From the NCBI GenBank assembly GCA_947177165.1, contig CAMWTP010000022.1:1-64000 (forward strand): 64,000 nucleotides of DNA. Reading direction: 5' to 3'. The notes beneath the pieces were generated by a model. The model was not told the DNA's origin, ran no database searches, and saw only the letters and a program-made list of their open reading frames with translations. Shown here piece by piece: positions 58,146 through 64,000 of the stretch (positions are counted from its first letter, which is position 1; each line of letters begins with the position of its first letter). Position numbers and translations under genes: made by a program. This stretch comes from an uncultured Lachnospiraceae bacterium. GTDB lineage: Bacteria; Bacillota; Clostridia; Lachnospirales; Lachnospiraceae.

Positions 58146-58523
58146 TTATTTTCCAAGATATGCGATGACCTCCACTTCGCAGAGCACGCCCTTTGGCAGA
58201 TCCTTCACCGCCACACAGCTTCTCGCAGGATTCTGCGTAAAATACCTGGCATACACCTCGTTAAATGCCGCGAAATCGGCGATGTCCGCCAGAAAACAGT
58301 TTGTCTTCACCACATTGTCATAGGCCGCGCCTGCCGCCTTCAATATCTCTCCCACATTGACCATGGACTGCTCCGCCTGTGCTGTGATTCCCTCAGCCTC
58401 CACAGTTCCTGTCGCCGGATTGATGGGAATCTGCCCTGACGCATACAGGAAATCTCCCGCAATAACAGCCTGTGAATATGGTCCGATTGCCGCTGGTGCC
58501 TTGTCTGTACTGATTTTTTTCAT
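58146..58523 (-). CDS. ridA: RidA-family 2-iminobutanoate/2-iminopropanoate deaminase
   Basis: 125 residues of standard length. AAIGPYSQAVIAGDFLYASG QIPINPATG at the start, DNVVKTNCFLADIADF in the middle, and ARSCVAVKDLPKGVLCEVEV with the conserved Arg and Glu near the end. It hydrolyses reactive enamine/imine intermediates. AGGAGGAGA precedes the ATG. It is probably co-transcribed with aroK. Confidence 0.93.
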   Translation of the reverse strand: MKKISTDKAPAAIGPYSQAVIAGDFLYASGQIPINPATGTVEAEGITAQAEQSMVNVGEILKAAGAAYDNVVKTNCFLADIADFAAFNEVYARYFTQNPARSCVAVKDLPKGVLCEVEVIAYLGK

Positions 58524-58627
58524 GATAATCTCTCCTCCTTATCTGCATTTTCCATTCGCGAAGAACACTGCCCTTTGCGTTCTTCCTGATCTGTGTCCTT
58601 GACAGGCCTGGAAATTCTATTCCCGCT

Positions 58628-58867
58628 TCATACTTCCTGCTCGTCAAACTCCACAGTGACATAATAGCCTCTCGTATTCTCCTCCACGGAAACTACCGTT
58701 CCGCTTTTCGACTGCAGCCTGTCACGAAACGGAATATTCCCTGACATGGCTACGGCCGGATTGATGGTATAGTAATAGTTACTTGGCAGAACCCCCTCCG
58801 TGACAGTGACTATATCTCCCTCTTTCACCTGTCCAGGGCGTTCCATCTTAAAATCCATCTTGCGCAT
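58628..58867 (-). CDS. Small hypothetical beta-barrel-like protein
   Basis: 79 residues from ATG 58867 (11 bp after GGAGG). It contains VKEGDIVTVTEGVLPSNYYY and KSGTVVSVEENTRGYYVTVE, alternating strands typical of an SH3-like small barrel. I do not recognise a named family. It lies about 105 bp before ridA on the same strand, and a terminator separates it from the gene upstream. Confidence 0.6.
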   Translation of the reverse strand: MRKMDFKMERPGQVKEGDIVTVTEGVLPSNYYYTINPAVAMSGNIPFRDRLQSKSGTVVSVEENTRGYYVTVEFDEQEV

Positions 58868-58919
58868 GCATACCACTTCCTCCCATTTCATCTTGTGCCA
58901 GTATGTCCGAAAAGTCAAG

Positions 58920-58948
58920 GAAAAAATCGCCACCCGACAGTGACGATT
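58920..58948 (-). terminator. Terminator of the 58971-59540 gene
   Basis: AATCGTCAC and GTGGCGATT (one G-U pair) form a 9-bp stem with a six-base loop, followed by TTTTTTCC on the minus strand. Confidence 0.75.
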
Positions 58949-58970
58949 CCAAAATAATAATATTTTGACT

Positions 58971-59540
58971 TTATAAAACGATATCCACCCTTGTATTCAT
59001 CGGCTTTGCAGGCTGCTTTGAGTTGACCATAAACACAGTGCGTGCACTGTTACGGTAAACGGCCGCATCGCTTACGCTGCGTGTCAGATCCGATATTTTC
59101 TGCGCCAACTGCACGCAGCTGTTCTTGGTGATGGCCGTATTTCCGCCATTCAGACGATTTAATTCATTGGTGAGCTTCTCGATCTCGTTGTTAAAATTCA
59201 GTCTGTCCGAGATGGAAAAATGTCCATTGATGACCTGACTCGAGAGTCCTTCCATCTTCTTCATCATGTCCTCAATCTCTGCCTCGCCCGTGAATTCTTC
59301 CTCGCCGTTCTCTTCCTCATCTGTCTCCTTCTCTGCCTGTTTTTCCAACTGCAGACTTCTCTTGAGACCAGCTGCCGATATGGAAATCATAACCGACTGT
59401 TCCTCGAGCTCCTGATTCTCCTCAGAGACAGCGCTGCTCACCTTCATCGCATGCTGCTGTTCCTTTCCATTCGAACCGGAGTTGTCGATTGCCGCCGCTG
59501 CCCTGTTTGTCAAAGCAATGTTTGCACTTCTTACCTCCAT
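58971..59540 (-). CDS. Hypothetical acidic helical protein
   Basis: 189 residues, no membrane part. An Ala-rich start, SVMISISAAGLKRSLQLE in the middle, a strongly acidic run TDEEENGEEEFTGEAEIEDM, and then FSISDRLNFNNEIEKLTNEL and YRNSARTVFMVN at the end. The ISAAG and NFNNEIEKLTNELNRL pieces recall flagellin-related or filament-associated helices, but I cannot assign a family. Ribosome site GGGAAAGGAG precedes the ATG. Confidence 0.65.
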   Translation of the reverse strand: MEVRSANIALTNRAAAAIDNSGSNGKEQQHAMKVSSAVSEENQELEEQSVMISISAAGLKRSLQLEKQAEKETDEEENGEEEFTGEAEIEDMMKKMEGLSSQVINGHFSISDRLNFNNEIEKLTNELNRLNGGNTAITKNSCVQLAQKISDLTRSVSDAAVYRNSARTVFMVNSKQPAKPMNTRVDIVL

Positions 59541-59627
59541 AGATGCTCCTTTCCCTTATATATCCTGCGGGAACCCCTTTCTCCCGCACAGATTTTCTAA
59601 GATAATCATTAAGTCTGTCATTTATGA

Positions 59628-59679
59628 TACTTACTTATGGTATTTATTTATGGTATTTACTTATGGCACTTACCTATGT
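59628..59679. repeat. 13-bp degenerate tandem array, four copies
   Basis: Four consecutive 13-bp units of consensus TATTTACTTATGG (59628-59640, 59641-59653, 59654-59666, 59667-59679), each with zero to three changes. It lies in the 293-bp gap upstream of the 58971-59540 gene and after spoVAD. The rest of that gap is AT-rich with no gene. Confidence 0.8.
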
Positions 59680-59833
59680 TAACTACCTTACATAGTATAT
59701 CGTACCAATTGCGGGAAAAACTTAGTCTATTTTCTGATTTTTTTGAACAAATTGAGCTATTTGCGGATTTTTCTGTTTTTTAACAGCTTTTATTCTTTTT
59801 TTCTGACTATTTATTATTCAGATTAGCAGTTGA

Positions 59834-60934
59834 CTATAAATCAATTGCCTCGATTACTACTCCGTGTGCAATTCCCGGCACATTCTGTCCCTCATTGAAC
59901 GACGTTTTGTTGAGCAGTGCCCCCGTCGGAACAAATAGCACGCGTTTCCACTCTCCTTTTGCTAACCGGGGCAGTATATGGGCAGACAGCACAACCGCAG
60001 AGCAGCCGCAGCCGCTTCCTCCCGCGTGCACATCCTGTCTCTCCGTGTCATAGATCAGCAGTCCGCAGTCATAATGCCTGTCACTAATATCTGTTTTCTC
60101 CTGCGACAGCAATTCAAACAGCGCCTGTTGTCCGACGCTTCCGAGATCCCCGGTGAAGATGGCATCGTAATCCTGTGGTTTTCTGCCAAAATCTTTCAGG
60201 TTTGCAGCGATCGTCCACGCCGCAGCCGGTGCCATCGCACAGCCCATATTGAAGGAATCCTTGATGCCAAAATCCTCGATCCGCCCTACCGTAACACCCG
60301 TTATGCCTATCTTTTTCTGGTATTTGCCCTCATATTCATTTTTGATGGTTTTCCCAGATACGGACTTGCACGATGCATTGATGCCCTGCATCAGGAAAGC
60401 AGCGCTGCCTGTCACAGTCCATGAAGCGTACAGCGGTCTCTGCCCGCCGTATTCGAGCGGATAGCGGAATTCTTTCTGTGCACTCGCAAAATGGCTCGAT
60501 GTCAGACTTACAACGCGGTCCGCATAGCCTGCCGCCACGCTCATGCTTCCCAGACACAGCGATTCCCCGCAGGTGGAGCATGCACCGTACAGCCCGAACA
60601 GCGGAATATTGTAATCCACCAGCCCAAACGAGCTTGCTATATTCTGTCCCAGAAGATCCCCGGCATACAGAAACCGGATATCCCCTGTCTCAGCACACGT
60701 TTTTGACAATGTAAGCGCCACTGCCTCCTTCTGAAGCGCACTCTCGGCCTTTTCCCACGAATCTTCGCCAAACATATCGTTCTTGTCATCGCTCACTTTG
60801 TCAAAGCTTCCAGCAAGCGGTCCTTCATCCTCCATCTGCCCCACGATCGATCCGCTTCCCATAATCAGAACCGGACTTCCATATGCAATGCTCGATGTGC
60901 CGAGCGCTTTATTTTTTGATGTATTATTTTCCAT
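59834..60934 (-). CDS. spoVAD: Stage V sporulation protein AD
   Basis: 366 residues; other SpoVAD proteins are 335-345, the extra being in the N-terminus. Thiolase-like fold with LFGLYGACSTCGESLCLGSM, TSSHFASAQKEFRYPLEYGG, DYDAIFTGDLGSVGQQALFE, and HAGGSGCGCSAVVLSAHILP. It binds dipicolinic acid for uptake into the forespore. AGGAGG lies 8 bp before the ATG. Neither spoVAC nor spoVAE is adjacent. Confidence 0.92.
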   Translation of the reverse strand: MENNTSKNKALGTSSIAYGSPVLIMGSGSIVGQMEDEGPLAGSFDKVSDDKNDMFGEDSWEKAESALQKEAVALTLSKTCAETGDIRFLYAGDLLGQNIASSFGLVDYNIPLFGLYGACSTCGESLCLGSMSVAAGYADRVVSLTSSHFASAQKEFRYPLEYGGQRPLYASWTVTGSAAFLMQGINASCKSVSGKTIKNEYEGKYQKKIGITGVTVGRIEDFGIKDSFNMGCAMAPAAAWTIAANLKDFGRKPQDYDAIFTGDLGSVGQQALFELLSQEKTDISDRHYDCGLLIYDTERQDVHAGGSGCGCSAVVLSAHILPRLAKGEWKRVLFVPTGALLNKTSFNEGQNVPGIAHGVVIEAIDL

Positions 60935-61109
60935 CTGTTCGCCTCCTGTTTATTCGTTTTAACGTTCTTCAGACGTTCTCCTGCATTCTCTATTCAATTT
61001 CTTATCACATATTTTTTCTTGGAACGCGCAAAATTATGTATCAAAAAGCAATTAGAATACCTTTCGGACCGTTATTTTTACGCCCGGCTTTTCCATGCCC
61101 GTGTGCGCG

Positions 61110-61144
61110 AAAAAAAGACCTTGCCGAATATTCAGCAAGGTCTT
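61110..61144 (-). terminator. Terminator of trpS
   Basis: AAGACCTTGC and GCAAGGTCTT form a perfect 10-bp stem with a ten-base loop, followed by T-rich TTTTTTTCG on the minus strand, 25 bp after the trpS stop. Confidence 0.85.
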
Positions 61145-61169
61145 CCTATCTATCCCGGACTCTATGAAA

Positions 61170-62276
61170 TTAACAGGAAGATGATCCCTTATACTTCTCG
61201 CTCTGCGCCCTGATCAATTCCATATCCTCAAAATAATCAATCTTCATGGCACGCTTTACTTCCGAGAGCGTCTGTGCTGCCACTTCCCGCGCAGCGTCCG
61301 AACCTTTCCTGAGGATATTGTAAATCTCCGGAATATCCTTTTCATACTCAGCGCGTCTCTTTCTGATGGGCTCGAGCTCCTCCTGCACAATATTGTTCAG
61401 AAGCTTCTTGACCTTCACGTCGCCCAGACCGCCTTTTGTGTAATGCGCTTTCATCTCGTCGAGATTCGCGTAATCCGGACAATACCGCTCAAAATGCTCG
61501 TCGCGCGCGAACGCGTCCAGATAGGTAAACACAGTATTACCCTCAAGATGTCCGGGATCACTGACCTGCAGATGCAATGGATCCGTATACATACTCATAA
61601 TCTTGGTCCGCACCTCGTCTGCACTGTCTGCGAGATAGATGCAGTTTCCGAGCGACTTGCTCATCTTCGCCTTTCCGTCCGTTCCCGGAAGCCGCTTGCA
61701 CGCCTCCGCCTCCGGCACCAGCGCCTTAGGCTCCACAAGCACTGGATTATCCGGCGCATACACGGCGTTAAACTTATGCACGATCTCCTTCGTCTGCTCG
61801 AGCATTGGAAGCTGATCCTCCCCCACAGGAACCACATTTGCCTTGCAGAACGTAATATCCGCCGCCTGACTGATCGGATATGTAAAGAACCCGACAGGTA
61901 TGCTCGCCTCAAAATTTCTGAGCTGTATCTCGCTCTTTACTGTCGGATTCCTCTGCAGCCTGGAAACCGTGACAAGGTTCATATAGTAAAATGTGAGCTC
62001 TGTAAGCTCTGATATCTGCGATTGTATAAAGAGCGTAGATTTTGCCGGATCCAGCCCTGCCGATACATAATCCAGCGCTACCTCGATAATGTTCTGCCGA
62101 ACCTTATCCGGATTGTCAAAATTATCCGTAAGCGCCTGCGCATCTGCGATCATAATATAAATCTTGTCGTATTCTCCGGAATTTTGCAGTGCCACTCTCT
62201 GCCGCAGCGAACCTACATAATGACCAATGTGAAGTCTCCCGGTAGGTCTGTCACCCGTTAAAATTGTCTTGCCCAT
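61170..62276 (-). CDS. trpS: Tryptophan--tRNA ligase
   Basis: 368 residues. [17 protein letters not shown] holds the HIGH motif, [10 protein letters not shown] and LFIQSQI are TrpRS-typical, [15 protein letters not shown] contacts tryptophan/AMP, and KMSKSLGN (near 203) is the second class I motif. Nearly 30 residues longer than the shortest TrpRS, as is usual for this clostridial type. It lies 26 bp after the DUF4037 gene, too close for a T-box leader. Confidence 0.95.
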   Translation of the reverse strand: MGKTILTGDRPTGRLHIGHYVGSLRQRVALQNSGEYDKIYIMIADAQALTDNFDNPDKVRQNIIEVALDYVSAGLDPAKSTLFIQSQISELTELTFYYMNLVTVSRLQRNPTVKSEIQLRNFEASIPVGFFTYPISQAADITFCKANVVPVGEDQLPMLEQTKEIVHKFNAVYAPDNPVLVEPKALVPEAEACKRLPGTDGKAKMSKSLGNCIYLADSADEVRTKIMSMYTDPLHLQVSDPGHLEGNTVFTYLDAFARDEHFERYCPDYANLDEMKAHYTKGGLGDVKVKKLLNNIVQEELEPIRKRRAEYEKDIPEIYNILRKGSDAAREVAAQTLSEVKRAMKIDYFEDMELIRAQSEKYKGSSSC

Positions 62277-62302
62277 TCTTTCCTATCCTCCAAGTTTGTT
62301 TT

Positions 62303-64000
62303 TTATTTCATTTTCGCAATATTCGCTGTTTCCAGATCCTGATATCCATAAAAACGGACTGTATTTTCCATAATCTCACGCGCCACATTTCTGCCTTCCT
62401 GCGCGTGCGCCACGATATACCGCCCGTACATCTCCAGCATCCTGTCGGAATAAGTGCCCAGTTCTCCCCTCAGGTACGTCTCATAAGACGTGTCGTACGG
62501 CAAATCCTCCGATGTGTGTATCTTGCGGGCATCGTCCGCCAGATTGGGATACTCCGCCGCAAATTCCTCCATCCACTTCACCTGAAGTCCGATCACCTGC
62601 TCCATGATTGCCCGTTTCTCCTCCGTGATGGGCGGAAGCTGGTCTGCAAATCCAGCGTACTCAAGCGGCGCCGTCGACTCCATCATGCGGGCATACTTCT
62701 CTTCTATCATATTCCTGCCATTTGCAAAATTTGTCTTGAACTCATACAAATATTGCAGCAGCATATCCTCCGTCCATGTCATATACTGACTCATGCGCAT
62801 GATCTTGAACGTCGGCCAGTTGTTCTGGCAGCTTGCCCGGCCGCCCTCGTTCTGCACCTTGTCAAACGCCTCAAACTCAGCCTTGGCTATGGACAGTGAA
62901 AGCGCCGTTATAACCGGCGTGTTCGCGACAATTGCCGTCAGGAGCGCATCGCTCTTTGCCGTGAGCTCCTTTGTGCAGTCATCGAGGTACAGGTCACACT
63001 TCCCTACCATATCTCTCTTCTCGAGTTCATTCGCGAAAATCACAGCGAGTGATTCAATCGCTGTCGTAAGCGCTGTCTCATGTTCCCTGTCTACCGGGAG
63101 GAGACTGATTCTCTCTACCAGTTCCGCTGCTCCCAACTGCTCCATGCCTTCCTCACGAATTGTCATCTGCGGATTTTCCGGCATCCCTTTAAACAGCCAC
63201 TTGTCGTGCGGCGCATACTTTCTGTTCAGCAGATAATACAGCTTCATGGCCTGCTTTGCGCACTCCGCCTTCGCAAGCTCTGCCGCCACAATCTGTCCGC
63301 GCATGCGCATGCGCGGCAGATTGTACTGTCCGTTTTGGGAAAACAGCGCGCAGGTCTGTGCGATCTTTCGATACCAGACAGCCTTGGGATAATACTCCAT
63401 CAGCATATTCCGGTACTTTGTAAAGATGCCCTCATCATCGCGGAACACCTCACCGTTGACTGCCGCCGCGAGCGCATAATCGTGCACTGCAAGCCAGCTC
63501 TTGATGGTTTCCATAGACTCCTTACCGGACACACTTCCTCCATTGTTGCGATCGAGCAATCCCACCAGATTATAGCCCAAAAGATTTTTGTAAAAATCTT
63601 CGATCACCATGACACCGCAGCGGTCCCTTCCGTGGAATGTCTCGATTCGGTCAACTCCCATAAAACTCGCTGGCAGACTTTCATAAGCCTCCTGAAGCTC
63701 CTCGCCAATCTCCTCGTATACTTTCTTCGTAACCCACATCACAAAGCGCGGTCCGTAGTCATGATCCTGCGACAAAGTGTCATCGAACCCAAAGCAGTCA
63801 GACCCTTTTCCAACAAGCCCCACCGCGATGACAGACTCATAGGCGCGAAATTTCTCTGCAATCATCGGTCTGCCGTACTCCTCATAATAGAGACGACACA
63901 GCTCCAGCCCTGGGATTGACAGCGTGTAATCCTCCGCGGGACTCTCCTTTTCACTTACCTCTTCTGTCTGTGCAGATTCTTCGTCTGAAAATTCCTCGTC
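62303..64000 (-). CDS. DUF4037 nucleotidyltransferase-fold protein, 5' end outside window
   Basis: At least 565 residues; the frame stays open to the right edge, so an internal ATG at 63865 is not the true start. The visible N-terminal part is acidic (DEEFSDEESAQTEE), then GLELCRLYYEEYGRP and the nucleotidyltransferase-like GLVGKGSDCFGFDDTLSQDH DYGPRF, with the GS and two Asp residues of that fold. The all-helical C-terminal half is typical of DUF4037. The biochemical role is unknown; a transferase acting on a small molecule is likely by fold. It is probably co-transcribed with trpS. Confidence 0.85.
   Translation of the reverse strand, partial: DEEFSDEESAQTEEVSEKESPAEDYTLSIPGLELCRLYYEEYGRPMIAEKFRAYESVIAVGLVGKGSDCFGFDDTLSQDHDYGPRFVMWVTKKVYEEIGEELQEAYESLPASFMGVDRIETFHGRDRCGVMVIEDFYKNLLGYNLVGLLDRNNGGSVSGKESMETIKSWLAVHDYALAAAVNGEVFRDDEGIFTKYRNMLMEYYPKAVWYRKIAQTCALFSQNGQYNLPRMRMRGQIVAAELAKAECAKQAMKLYYLLNRKYAPHDKWLFKGMPENPQMTIREEGMEQLGAAELVERISLLPVDREHETALTTAIESLAVIFANELEKRDMVGKCDLYLDDCTKELTAKSDALLTAIVANTPVITALSLSIAKAEFEAFDKVQNEGGRASCQNNWPTFKIMRMSQYMTWTEDMLLQYLYEFKTNFANGRNMIEEKYARMMESTAPLEYAGFADQLPPITEEKRAIMEQVIGLQVKWMEEFAAEYPNLADDARKIHTSEDLPYDTSYETYLRGELGTYSDRMLEMYGRYIVAHAQEGRNVAREIMENTVRFYGYQDLETANIAKMK

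Overview
The window reads as chromosomal DNA of a spore-forming, anaerobic, low-to-mid GC Firmicute, most probably a Lachnospiraceae (Clostridium cluster XIVa) gut-type bacterium. The reasons are sigH, spoVAD and spoVAE, the cysE-cysS-mrnC-rlmB-sigH block, a FeoA/FeoA/FeoB/Cys-rich iron locus, L-lactate dehydrogenase, DUF5721, DUF6485 and DUF4037 proteins, and consensus sigma-A promoters with strong AGGAGG-type ribosome sites. No rRNA or CRISPR array is present; one tRNA-Leu(UAG) is. The species cannot be fixed from the sequence.

Layout. 1-5.1 kb is an AT-rich decay zone: a transposase tail, two Rpn-family nuclease genes (one broken), a truncated conjugative-element sigma-like gene, a TetR-SDR-membrane operon with a clear operator, and a frameshifted GH3 glycosidase. 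5.1-13 kb holds an AraC regulator, mutY, a hybrid sensor kinase, a GNAT, and a divergent LysR/MATE pair. 13-16 kb is the feo iron-uptake operon, including a 44-residue Cys-rich partner and a promoter overlapped by a DtxR-like dyad. 16.3-31 kb is mostly housekeeping on the minus strand: ldh, hotdog thioesterase, TetR, vanZ, esterase, DUF3048, sigH-rlmB-mrnC-cysS-cysE, deoD, ispF and a phosphohexomutase. 31-34.6 kb reads plus: CmpB-like membrane protein, CYTH protein and a BlaI/BlaR1-type pair. 34.6-37.9 kb is one large secreted transglutaminase-like surface protein.

37.9-52.8 kb is the most striking part: about 14.7 kb and 13 genes, all on the minus strand and tightly packed. It contains a single-module NRPS (C-A-T-reductase), its phosphopantetheinyl transferase, a MATE exporter fused to an RsbW-type kinase domain, and a full partner-switching set: a STAS antagonist, a SpoIIE-type phosphatase with membrane segments, a second RsbW-like ATPase and a cyclic-nucleotide-binding protein. 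It also carries a ribose-type ABC importer, a MIF-like tautomerase, a VOC protein and a small Cys-rich DUF6485 protein. No sigma factor is encoded there. I infer a signal-controlled system that makes, exports and perhaps senses a small peptide aldehyde, alcohol or derived heterocycle.

52.8-54.6 kb is a second AT-rich, repeat-bearing island beside tRNA-Leu, with a small helical protein and a CPBP protease. 54.9-64 kb returns to core genes: LytTR regulator, DegV, DUF5721, spoVAE, aroK, ridA, spoVAD, trpS, and a DUF4037 gene running off the right edge. A short dispersed inverted-repeat element (arms near GGAACTGTTCAG) occurs at four or more intergenic or gene-end sites.
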